DNA of 64,000 nucleotides, taken from assembly GCA_032718865.1 (NCBI GenBank), contig JALUTQ010000007.1, positions 1,860,001-1,924,000 on the forward strand, in the 5' to 3' direction. A program made the translations under genes and the position numbers. The stretch comes from Tilletia caries. Its lineage: Eukaryota; Basidiomycota; Exobasidiomycetes; Tilletiales; Tilletiaceae. Position 1 is the stretch's first letter, and each line of letters opens with the position of its first letter. Below the pieces are notes generated by a model, which saw only the letters and a program-made list of their open reading frames with translations, did not search any database and was not told the origin of the DNA. Positions 21,711-31,075 of the stretch are shown one piece after another.

Positions 21711-22749
21711 CATCGTGCCTAGCGCACTGCGCAACGCACAGCTTGAAGGTCGAAGCCCTGCTGAGCAGCGGAGGAAACATTGCAGAAAGCGGCAAGAATG
21801 CAGAAGGAGACGAATCGTGAGTGGTCAGACCCTCCTGGCAGCTGTTGATGGTTGCGATTTGCTTGGGAGTTGCTGCTCCAGCATCTGTGCCCTTGATCCA
21901 CCCAAACGACCTGTCCAGTCGATTTCTTGCCTCTTGTGGTGTTCGTCGTCCTCTTTGTCGAGTTTGAATTTTTTCCTCAAGTAAAAGATGCCGAGAATGG
22001 CCCCGGAGGCGAAGATCGCTGTGCCTCCCAGTGCTATTTTATGCGCCAATAATACTTCAGCATCAACCCGTTTGATCAGCCCACGCGCAGCAGAGCTCGA
22101 GGTCGTGGGGCCGGTCATGGCCATATGAGGGTGTGGCTCGTCGCTGGTGACAGGGAGGGCGAAGAGTTGAGGACGATGGTCATCCTTCCGTCGATACTCT
22201 GCACCAGGTCCTTCAGCCTTGGGTACAGGCTGTCGTAAGTTCATCAGAGGTCAGTACGCACAGAGCAAGACATTAAGGTCATGATACAGTATATGGACTC
22301 ACGGCGGCAATGGTGAACGAAAGGGTTGAGAGATTCATGAGAACGAGAACGAAAAGACTTGCTTTCATAGTCGATGGTAGAAGCGGTGTGGGAAGCTGAA
22401 TGAGAGGCAAATAGAAGGGGAGTAGAAGGGACGAGTCACGTATAGGCGTAGAGGAAAGGTCCCATACTCCCATCCTGGCCTTTTATGTGTACTCTTCGAT
22501 GGTTCTCCGGCCTTTGCGCAAAAACATTTCAAGGTCTTGAGCTGAAGAGCTGACGCCCCGACGTAGCACTGCATTTGGTCTTTGAGTTGGAAGGTGCTGA
22601 GCTGACGCCCCGGTGCAGCACTTCATTTGGTCTTGAGTTGGAAGGTGCTGAGCTGACGCCCCGGTGCAGCACTTCATATAGTCCTGGAATTGGAGTGACG
22701 CCCCGGCCCAGCACTTCATTATTTGGTCCAGTTCATCGCAGCTGCAATG
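21711..22749. repeat. Segmental duplication block A'
   Basis: Second copy of 14581-15625. The part containing the gene's first exon, its promoter and the GCACTTCATTTGGTC array is nearly identical to A. The part encoding the C-terminus is strongly diverged. It joins block B' at GCTGCAATGAGTCC. Confidence 0.85.
21825..22368 (-). CDS. Gene A': single-pass membrane protein, mosaic paralog of A
   Basis: Join 22368-22303 and 22229-21825 (73-nt intron, phase 0), 156 aa. The leader and the first 50 or so residues of exon 2 are identical to gene A, up to the TTSSSAAR stretch. From there the sequence differs: a different hydrophobic segment (IALGGTAIFASGAILGIFYL), a basic/acidic tail (RKKFKLDKEDDEHHKRQEIDWTG) and an extra C-terminal 25 residues. 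RQEI(E/D)WTG is kept in both. This pattern indicates recent gene conversion or duplication of the 5' half onto an older diverged paralog. Function unknown. Confidence 0.72.
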
Positions 22750-23151
22750 AGTCCATATCGCAAGTTACGCGCCAGGAAACCCTTTGCCGCCGAGAGCTGG
22801 CAGAAAATTGAGTACATATGTACATAACTCCGATGCCTGAAGGTTATGCGCTCTCGATCGATGAATCAGGTACTTATGTGCAGTTGATGACAGAGTGTTG
22901 GTTCAAAGGCAAATTGAAGGCCAAAGCTGCTCAACGCGGCTGATACGAGCCGGCTTAGCCAGGCTCATTCTGCAAATGTAGCAGATGGGCGCCTGAGATA
23001 GCCTTGAGCGTACTCATGTCCAGCAAAAGGAGAAGAAAAGCAGGAAGACTGTTGGGAGAATGCAGTCTGAACATGAATTCTGGGACTGAACGCTGAACTG
23101 GGATGATCACTATACTCAAATGGCAAGAAAAGAGCTCTACTATCATCACCA
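22369..23151. other. Promoter of A' and spacer before gene B'
   Basis: Contains the second copy of the GCACTTCAT array (22545-22720), the A'/B' junction (22744-22749) and the 3' flank of gene B'. No additional gene. Confidence 0.5.
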
Positions 23152-23918
23152 TCAATGCTGAGTGGTATTGTCTGGCTTTCTGCCAATGGCCATGACGTTT
23201 CCGAAGATCAGAGGAATGGAGAGCATCGACACAGAGGTGGCAAGGAGTTCCAGACCTTTGGCTAACGTGTCCGGACTGATTTTATCGATGTCGACTCGTC
23301 TGTCAAGGTCGGGCATGTCTCGGCGTGTCTTCTTCGATCCAAAGACGTTCAGAAGCTTGACGTGAGCGATCGAGGTTGCAGCGAGACCGCTTCCCGAAAG
23401 CACAATGCAAAGGCCTCCTAGGATGACGGGGTAAGGATCGGCCTGGGGGGGGGACGGAAGAAGAAGATCGACGGTAAGATGACCGTCAAATGAATCCAGG
23501 AAAGCGCGACGACAGGTTTGCTCACCCTCTTTGACACTTCCGGGAGCGACGCTGGAGCTTGAGGCAGTCTGAAGATCAGAGGAAAGACACGGTGTCGTTC
23601 GTCCTCCTGATCTGTGCTTCGTTTTCCGTAGGTCTTCATGTAGAATTGGCCAGTGACACCGAGGAATCCTAGGGATGTGGCGAAACCTGTAGCTGCGATG
23701 GCCAAGTCTGCCCAGTCCTACAGGCAAGGAACAACACGATGTCAGCGACGCTCTTACGGCTACCTTTGAAAAAGAAGACGACGTACCCGCGCCTTGATCG
23801 CAGTCGGGGGATCGGCCGTAGACTCGGAGGGGAAGGTGTCCTGGTGAACGTGATTGCTCGTGCCAGAAACGAAGGAGGTGGCCAACATGAAAGCCGTGAC
23901 AAGCAGGCGAGATCGCAT
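23152..23918 (-). CDS. Gene B': duplicate of gene B
   Basis: Join 23918-23787, 23717-23526, 23442-23152; 204 aa, same splice sites and phases as gene B and no amino-acid difference that I can see. Introns differ slightly (a longer G run next to the last acceptor, about 23445-23454). The 5' flank has substitutions but keeps the GTAGCTGGTCTAC element 80 bp upstream. Near identity after duplication means either a very recent event or ongoing conversion. Membrane topology and unknowns are as for gene B. Confidence 0.75.
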
Positions 23919-24982
23919 GGTGTTCTGGAGCGAAAGGCGGACAACGTGGGGAATGACGGCTGAGGATGCCGGCACTGTGCGAAGGTCGCGCGAAGGTGTA
24001 GACCAGCTACAGAAGAAGTAGGAGAGTCAAGGTAGTGAAGTTGCAGACTGAGCAAGGGAGACGAGACGCACCTTTATGTGAATGGCGCCAACCCTTGAAG
24101 CCATCTCTCGCAAGCCTTCTCGCAAGGCGGAACGCTCTTCGAGGGTATCTGAAGGAGCAGTCTAGCCCCCTTGCTCCGTATAGCAGCATAGCACACGCCA
24201 GATCTGTTCTGCCGCGCTCAGCACCGAACCCCAGGCTCCATATGGACTTGCACACATCCGTAATGCGTTGTGGCCTGTGGGGCGACTCGATAAGTCCCTG
24301 CTCTGCTCGTCGGCTGACCGCCGGTTGCTTGAGTATGATACCTGACGGAGATCTTCTCTCCAGCCTCCTCCGCTCTTTTTTCCGCATGTGCATAGCTGCA
24401 AAGATGCGCCCCGGACCGAGCAGAGGTTTGCGTAGACTTCAGGGACGCATATGTCCCTTCATGCGTCCCTTCAGCCATCGGAGTGCGAATGGCCGCTATC
24501 TCGAGTCGTTGCCTTGATCCGCCGGCATGTTGCGGCCGGAGCTTGTGATACGCCCTCGGCGCAGTCCATCGCTACGCACAGGATTCAGGACAACGTTGAG
24601 CAGCCTTCAAAATGGAAAGGAGTTTCAGATCATATTCGGTTTCCTCGTGAGTGTCCTTCATATGTATTTCATTTGCCCCGGACTACTGCGAGAACGTTTC
24701 TGGCTGAACTCTGTCGATCGGAACCTGTTGATACATACATACTTCAAGCATCTCACGGCTCACCTCATGCAGCAGTCAACTCTGTTCGACTTCGCGATCG
24801 TTCTTTCCATGGCTTTGGTGTCGCTGAGCTCTTGACCGGTTTGGTCCCCCACACGTTCTTAGACATGCTGACTACATACTGAGGAACCCAGCCTCGAGCT
24901 GAAAGAGTACTCAGGATAGCACGACTATGACAGATGAGTAAGGATGACAGCAGAAGGTTGCATTACATGGGATCGGAAACGA
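23919..24982. other. Promoter of B' and duplicated noncoding stretch
   Basis: Counterpart of 19635-20697, with more substitutions in the 23930-24130 part. No supported ORF. Confidence 0.45.
23998..24010 (-). promoter_or_regulatory. Shared GTAGCTGGTCTAC element, gene B'
   Basis: Same 13-mer as at 19714, also 80 bp upstream of the ATG. Confidence 0.65.
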
Positions 24983-25919
24983 TCAGAAGCTGATGCTGCC
25001 AAGAGTGAATGCCAGGTGCTGGGGACTCATGTGCTTGTACAACGCGATGTTAAGGGGAAGCCCTAGGAGAGAGATAGCGACGGAACCGACGCCGAGTGCC
25101 TGCGCAGCAGCTTCTACCTTGTTTCGCGAGGAAAGGCGCTGAGGTGGGTTAGGAACGATGACCGAACGACATTTAGTACATAGTCTCTGTCTATGGTGAT
25201 GAGACGTAAAAATGCCCAACGCAAGCTTACCATAAGGTCGTGCTCTGGAGGACAGGCTGTCCCAGGAGGAGGGCCAGTGTCTTCGTCCGTCTTCAAGGTT
25301 GGCGCATGGTCCCTCTTGGTTGTAGGATGCTCCGGGTAAGGCAGCAGTAGCGAGTTGGCATAAGCGATCGGCAAGGTGACCGCGCCGATAACGGTGGCGA
25401 CTGCAAACATCGCTCTGCCCACCGTGCTGTAGACATCTCGGGGGCGTGGCTGCTCCTCCATAACGTTGTTGGCCAAGTCGCGACCGTAGTTCTTGTTGAA
25501 GCGCAACAAGTTGAGTGTAAAGCCGGCCGTCTCTGCAGCTAGCCACAGACCGCCTCCCATCAGTCGCATCTGGATTGGTGTCTGGGAAGAGATAGCACGG
25601 CAAGTGAGCATCTGCGATCGACACCATGAATTATCGCACATTGCTCACCAGCTTGCGAGCAACGTTCTGGTGCTCCGAGGGCCACGTCGCGACGTGATTG
25701 CGGTTCGAAATGTCCTGAATGATGGAGAAAAGAATGATGGAAAAGAGAGATACATCAGCACATCAACGTTTTCGAGCTGACACGTCAACGCACCTTAGCT
25801 GGCTCAATGGCTGCGTGCTCCGTGACCGTACTTTGCTGAGGGAGTGGTGTGGGAGCGGTGCTAACGTGAGCACAGAGAAAGGCAAAGGTGGCGAGCAGAA
25901 GGACATGATGGAACCGCAT
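24983..25919 (-). CDS. Gene C': intact multi-pass membrane protein with signal peptide
   Basis: Join 25919-25794, 25714-25649, 25581-25231, 25138-24983; GT-AG, all phase 0; 232 aa. Residues 1-20 form a signal peptide (MRFHHVLLLATFAFLCAHVS). Exon 2 contributes a 22-aa hydrophilic piece. Exon 3 has a helix (LMGGGLWLAAETAGFTLNLL), the motif NKNYGRDLANN and a second helix (AMFAVATVIGAVTLPIAYANSLLLPY). Exon 4 has a third (ALGVGSVAISLLGLPLNIAL). The NYGRD motif and the P-I-A-Y-A-N helix align with NNFGRDI and IPWAIAN in gene D and NYGFKR and VPYAFAN in gene E. Probably in the secretory pathway or cell surface. No known family recognised. Confidence 0.78.
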
Positions 25920-26555
25920 TGAGGAGGTTGTGAAGGAAGATTGAGAGGATTCGATGGGTGATCGATCGAAGAACGAAGAAGAGAGGTGAGAAAATCGATG
26001 TAGACCAGCTACTGATACGGAAGGCAGGGGAACCTTGGAAGAATGATGGAAGCCATTCGAAAGAGTGAGCGACTTCCCAGCCTTTTGTATCCTTCGACTG
26101 CCTCGTAAGAACGACTGAAGGCCAGGTTGGCACATAAAGTTGCTGAATGTGGGCCAAATGAGGAAAGGAGCCAGGGTGAAGTACAAGCAGGTCTACATAA
26201 ACGTAGCGTAGGATGAACAGATACTCCTCGGAAATATACCCAGCGTAGGCTGAATAGATACACCTCGGAAATATTGTCGTCCTTGCTTCATTTTGAACAG
26301 ATCCTATGTAAGTCTCGCAGGCGTGTGGATAGACCTGCCAAATGCTTTATGGACAGGAGACGGAGAATTGAAAGACCTGTGAATCATGTGAATAGGAGTG
26401 CGTGGCGCACCCATAGCTCCGCGCTTGACGGACTAATGGTATCAGCAAATACTGGATTGAATGCAGTTCACTTTCGCACGCATGTTGAAATGGAAGCTGA
26501 AGAGATACTATGGCTGATTGCAACGAGTAACGTCATATTTCCCACCAACCAGCCT
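25920..26555. other. Promoter of C' and intergenic region
   Basis: Contains GTAGACCAGCTAC at 26000-26012, 81 bp upstream of the C' ATG. No ORF with protein character between here and gene D. Confidence 0.5.
26000..26012 (-). promoter_or_regulatory. Shared GTAGCTGGTCTAC element, gene C'
   Basis: Same 13-mer and same spacing (81 bp) as genes B and B', although the surrounding sequence is unrelated. This argues that the motif is selected rather than merely duplicated. Confidence 0.7.
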
Positions 26556-27394
26556 TCACTGAGGTTTTGTAGGCTTTGTAATAGGCTTTCCTATGTGCAT
26601 GACATTTGCTATAGCCCACGGTATGCCCAACACCCCAACGATAGCCGCACTGAGCTCCAAAGTCTCAGCGGCACTTTCTTTGGTGACTCGAGCATTTAGA
26701 TCGTGTGTGGCGCGACGCTGGGGGGCCGTACCATTAAGTTTACGCTGGGCGGCCATGGCCAAGAGTTTGGCGTGCGCTTCGAGGGTGATGTAAAGCCCGG
26801 CGGTGCTGGAAAATGCCCAAAGAGCCGATGACAGCCATTCGGGGTTCTCCTGTGGGAAGAGTCGAGCAGGGGAGGCTGATCAGCTCGGTTGGCTATTGTT
26901 TCGAATGGTGATATTCGACGTACCCTTTTTTCAGGAGCCTCGTGCTGGCTTATATCTCGGCCGAAGTTGTTTTGATAGACGAGACCTGCTGCTCTCACGT
27001 TGGCGAGAGTTGTCGCGAGGAATATGACGGCTGTGCCGAACCTGAACTGTTCAGCCGCGGTTGCCTGTGTATAAAGGATGTCAGTATGTATCAGACGTAT
27101 CTACCCTCCCAAACCTTGAGCCCATGACGTACCCTGGCTTCCAAGCTGAGGCTGGTCGTGTCCTTCTTCGCATCAAAGTGCGTGGGAGCGTGCTGCGCAA
27201 GGGGCTGGTGCGCGGACGATTCTCCGAGCTGGTCCAGATGTAGGGTCTTCAGTCACTCGAATGTTCATGCCCGTCGATCAGCAACTACTCACCTGCGAGG
27301 ATGACATACGTTGAGGACGGCCGCCTGCCGTTACTGCGAGAACCAAGGCGATGAGCACAGCCAGGAAGGCTACCTTCTGCTTTCTCATCTGCAT
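26556..27394 (-). CDS. Gene D: multi-pass membrane protein with signal peptide
   Basis: Join 27394-27293, 27246-27133, 27064-26924, 26849-26556; GT-AG, phase 0 throughout; 216 aa. The leader is MQMRKQKVAFLAVLIALVL; a second ATG two codons in could also serve. Exon 2 ends SLEAR at a GTACGT donor, as gene B ends AIKAR. Exon 3 holds a helix (FGTAVIFLATTLANVRAAGL) and the motif NNFGRDISQ. Exon 4 holds a helix (WAFSSTAGLYITLEAHA), a basic loop and the final helix (SAAIVGVLGIPWAIANVMHI). The final motif parallels IPLIFGNVMAIG in gene B. A diverged member of the same tandem family; function unknown. Confidence 0.75.
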
Positions 27395-27512
27395 CAAGCC
27401 GGAGGATGGGAGGTGAAGTTGATGAGGTGTGGGAGTGGAAGAGTTTAATACATAGAAGGGATAGGAGGGTGATGTGGGAGAAAATGTGAGAGAGAATGTG
27501 GGAGAGAATGTC

Positions 27513-27525
27513 GTAGACCAGCTAC
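27513..27525 (-). promoter_or_regulatory. Shared GTAGCTGGTCTAC element, gene D
   Basis: Same sense-strand 13-mer, 119 bp upstream of the first ATG of gene D. Confidence 0.65.
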
Positions 27526-28463
27526 GCAGAGAAGGAGAAGAAGAACAAGTCAGAGAGATGGAGACGGACAGGAAGGGGGGAGGGACGATTTCAGCGAGGT
27601 CTCTTATCAAGGTAGCGACGATTCCGCACACATCACGACATACATACATACCGTCCAGCCGGTGACCTAGATCGGCTACCGTCACGCGCTCATTTGGGAA
27701 GGACGCAAGCGAAGCGGTGTGCCGCTCTCCGCGCCCCGAACCTCCATTTCCAGCGCGCACTGCTAGGTCCCAAGCTAAGATGATGCGATGATGATGGATC
27801 AAGAGTTGAGATCCGGCTGAAAAGTGATACGGCAGAACGTCCGAAGAAGTCGCCTCGGCCAATCGCATGGAACATCCGAGCTCGGAGATGAGAAGTTCTC
27901 TGCACTGCCAGGGCTGTCAATTGTCATTGTGTGGACCGGTAATCAGGGGTTCTGCGGCTTCTGATCGGTCAGGCGTTCAAGAAAGGATTTGCCAGCTCAC
28001 AGATATACATATGTACGTGCCAGCGAAGCTGTGGAAGGGCCGTGCTGCGTACATACATTGTATGTAGATGGATATACCACATGACCACATGTAAACAGAA
28101 AAGACCGAGGAGACGATAAGTAAAGCTCATCTGCTTCCGACGACATATAAGTTGTATCTTCCATCCTACCACCACATGCAATCAACCTTTCACGACATAT
28201 GAGCTTGACGATCCAACGCATCTCATATCCAGCAAAGCAGGCAAAGGATGATGCGATGATAGTAGTGCCCGGATGCGGGGAGCTACCTCTTTACATATTC
28301 GTACTTCGGATCATTCTGAGCGAGCGTCCATAAATTTTTATTCGGCGACCAAGCACGTCGCACGTCGCCACCCGTTGGCGAGATTGCAATATAAAGACGA
28401 CACAGGATGCAATTCGTGAGGGCCTTGTTGGTCTCCTCTCCTGTCTTCATCTATCCTTCTTCA

Positions 28464-28476
28464 GTAGCTGGTCTAC
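28464..28476 (+). promoter_or_regulatory. Shared GTAGCTGGTCTAC element, gene E
   Basis: Same 13-mer on the plus strand, matching the opposite orientation of gene E. The hydrophobic leader of gene E begins about 75 bp downstream. Confidence 0.65.
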
Positions 28477-28550
28477 ACATTCACATCATTTCTCTATCGC
28501 TCCTTCACGCTTTACGAACCGCAAGATTTCCTCCCTAAGCGTCCCACAGT

Positions 28551-29558
28551 AATTGCTTTCCTCACCCTCGCCTTCTTCGTCGCCCGTCGATGCTCCGCCT
28601 CCAAGCCCTCTGGCTGGAACGCTGACTCCTCTCAACCTGTGAGTGATTCTCTTTCCATGCTTCGAGGAAGGCTACTAAGACTTTTATCTGGCTCGACTTA
28701 GGAATTCACCCCCGTCGTTGAGCAGTCTGCTCGGCCCCAGACGAAAATTCTGGAACCACGCGTATGTATTCGATCATCGCCGTTGAAGTTGTACCGAGCT
28801 ACTGACGTTCACTTTCTCTCTTTCATACTGTGGCATGTTTCTCCCCCAGGACTATGACACAGTTCGCCTCACCTTAGCCGGGGTTTTTCTCACCGCCGAA
28901 GTCGCTGGCTTGGGAATGATCGGTCATCGTTACGGAATGAACTACGGCTTCAAACGGCGGGACACCAACGATCCTGGTGCAGACGTTCTCATTCATAGAA
29001 CTCGAGGCCTGTATCAAAAACCAGAGGAGGCAGCTGCCAGCACGGTCGCTCGCAACGTGGTCGCTGAGGAGGCAGCCGCTGCCGCGGCCAGCACGAAAAC
29101 TGCAAACATCAATATGGCCCTGACAGCATGGACTGCGCTGATGTCCGTATAGGAGTGCCGTATGCCTTTGCCAACGCCGAATTGCTGCCGAAGCCCCAAA
29201 TCAAGAGATCTTTGCATCAAGACTCCTCGACACACTCTACCCCGCTCAATAACGTAGTGCTTGTGAGGATCGTCGGCTCGGTACGTCCTTTTTTCTGTTC
29301 GGTTCGCGACACTGGCGCATGAGGCTGAACCCCCCCCCCCTTCTCCTTCTGTGCCCTGATTGTCCATGTCAGAAGGGAGAGCTCAACGCTGTCCTGGTTC
29401 CAGCCGATCAAGGAGTTCGAGCCAGATCCTCGATCGACGAAGTTTCCAAAGTTTTGGAGATTGGTTCGGGCGCCATCGGTGCGATGACTTTGCCCTTCTC
29501 TATTGCCGGCTACGAGAAGGCTTTGCATGATTATGAGAAGCAAATCCATAAACCCTGA
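28551..29558 (+). pseudogene. Gene E: family member with lost start and frameshift
   Basis: Exons about 28551-28638, 28702-28761, 28850-29280, 29373-29558 on GT-AG boundaries. The leader reads IAFLTLAFFVARRCSAS, but the first codon is ATT where an ATG would be expected. No in-frame ATG lies between the upstream TAG and the leader. Exon 3 carries a helix (AGVFLTAEVAGLGMIG) and the family motif GMNYGFKRR. After TALMSV it hits TAG, whereas skipping two bases (TA, about 29150-29151) restores GVPYAFANAELLP, the conserved final part of that exon. Exon length 431 fits a 2-nt insertion. Exon 4 (GELNAVLVP...SIAGYEKALHDYEKQIHKP) reads cleanly. Probably a recent pseudogene; assembly error is possible. 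Confidence 0.68.
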
Positions 29559-30668
29559 TGTCGTGCTGCCACAGCGATGTTCCACCGCACGTATCACTCC
29601 AGCTCTCTATCTTGTACCACAGCTCGAGGTCAAGCTCCCGGTCCACAATCCACAACGCGCAATACAGTGTAGAGTGAAGGCTGGTCTACTGATTGTCCCG
29701 GGTCATGCGTTGCAGTCAACATCACCATGACCATTAATTGGTGCGATCTGCGGAAGGCGACGAGTAAAGGTTGCGTTGATGAAGATATGTTGCGGTAGAT
29801 CCATGTGCAATGTTCGTATGTAGGTCCTACGGAATTGTGGCCACGACCAGCAGGGTCGCAGCATCTCTGACACTGGGCTGGACAGCATCGGCAGTCGGCA
29901 CCCACTCAGTAAAGTACCATCACCACGCCGCGATGCGGCTCGATTCCCCTATCTCCCAAAACTTTTATCCTGTATCCGTAATCTAGATAGACCACTATGT
30001 ACATACAGTAGGCCGTAGGTCTCGGGGCTCCGGACAGTGTATGAATCTAAGGGAAAAAAACGTCGTTGCGTCGTTTGTTGGTTTGTTCTTTCGTTCGTTT
30101 GTTTGTTCCACTGTGCGCTGTACAGCGCACAAAATCTGTCATGGACACAATCCAAGACCCGACGGCGTCCTCTTATGTACAGGCTGCAACGCGTCGCTAC
30201 GCCCTTAACTACGTATGCAAATCTCCAGCAAGCCATGTCACAATCCTCGAGCAGCCAGAGTCCTGGATGAAGCGATGAAGCCGAGCTCCAGCCGACCATG
30301 CGGAGAGAAGGTCTGTAACGTTTCTTTGCGAACGATGTGCACGGTTGGGAACGTTTGCGCCTGGAACTGCGAGAGGCGGCAGTCTGTGTCGAGCTGACCA
30401 CGGAGCTCAAGCTGGAGGTCTGAAAAAAAACTCGTGTGATCATTACGGAGAGGAAGGGGACAAAGGTGTGAAGGGACGTTTTGACGATCGAATTTCGGTG
30501 AGGTGATTCTTCACATATGTAGGTCGCCTGAATGCAAAAGAGATCACTGGAGCGTCAGCAGACATATAAGTACTCGATGCTTCCAAGGACAGGATCGACC
30601 ACTTACATATGAGCGTAGGAAGGCGGAACGACGAGGGATGGGTTCCAAGGCGAATGGTCGGATGTGCT
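29559..30668. other. Intergenic region
   Basis: No supported gene. Contains a perfect 18-bp palindrome GTGCGCTGTACAGCGCAC at 30113-30130 after a T/G-rich stretch (TTTGTTGGTTTGTTC). Confidence 0.5.
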
Positions 30669-31010
30669 CTAAGCGCCTGTGACCCGACCGCCCGGATTAG
30701 GTGCATCCGGATCACTTTCCTCTCCACGTTTGCCCCCCGTAGGCGGAACGGGGAAATGAGGACGAAGGAAGTGGCGAGCCTCCAGCTCGTTGTCCTCGCG
30801 CTTGGGCGGATGTCCAGGAGACAGATCACCTCCCTGCCCACCATTGCCTTCACTAGGCGGACCCGGAGGCTGGGGACGACGGATACGGCGAGCCTCGGGG
30901 ACGTCGTTCGTGAACGTGTCGGGTTTGTCCACGGTGGTGAACGGTGCGGGGGCGGCGGAGACGGCCGCGACTCCGAGGAGGAGGACGAGGAGGAGGTTGA
31001 TCGACTTCAT
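30669..31010 (-). CDS. Small secreted Pro/Gly-rich protein with dibasic sites
   Basis: 113 aa, single exon, minus strand. Residues 1-20 are a textbook signal peptide (MKSINLLLVLLLGVAAVSAA). The mature part has no cysteines and is rich in Pro, Gly, Arg and Asp. Two loosely repeated units, EARRIRRPQPPGPPSEG.. and EARHFLRPHFPVPPTGG.., end at Lys-Arg pairs (PPKRED, GGKRGEE). Kex2-like proteases cut after such pairs, so this may be a precursor of short secreted peptides or a disordered effector-like protein. The 5' leader holds a (GGGAT)n microsatellite. Family not recognised; the secretion call is firm, the processing call is inference. Confidence 0.72.
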   Translation of the reverse strand: MKSINLLLVLLLGVAAVSAAPAPFTTVDKPDTFTNDVPEARRIRRPQPPGPPSEGNGGQGGDLSPGHPPKREDNELEARHFLRPHFPVPPTGGKRGEESDPDAPNPGGRVTGA

Positions 31011-31033
31011 GGGGTATTAGAGGGTTTGATGGG

Positions 31034-31075
31034 CGATGGGATGGGATGGGATGGGATGGGATGGGATGGGATGGG
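31034..31075. repeat. (GGGAT)n microsatellite
   Basis: About eight perfect GATGG units, within 70 bp upstream of the secreted-protein start at 31010, so it lies in that gene's leader or promoter. Confidence 0.9.

Larger units (their letters stand above)
22744..25958. repeat. Segmental duplication block B' (genes B' and C')
   Basis: Second copy of 18456-21706, at near identity through genes B and C. It diverges after 25958, where the intact copy keeps the natural upstream region of gene C'. Confidence 0.9.
27395..28550. promoter_or_regulatory. Divergent intergenic region between D (minus) and E (plus)
   Basis: Carries one GTAGCTGGTCTAC copy for each gene (27513-27525 for D, 28464-28476 for E). 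About 27450-27510 is a run of GTGGGAGA(A/G)AATGTGAGAG-like repeats. No gene seen. Confidence 0.5.
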
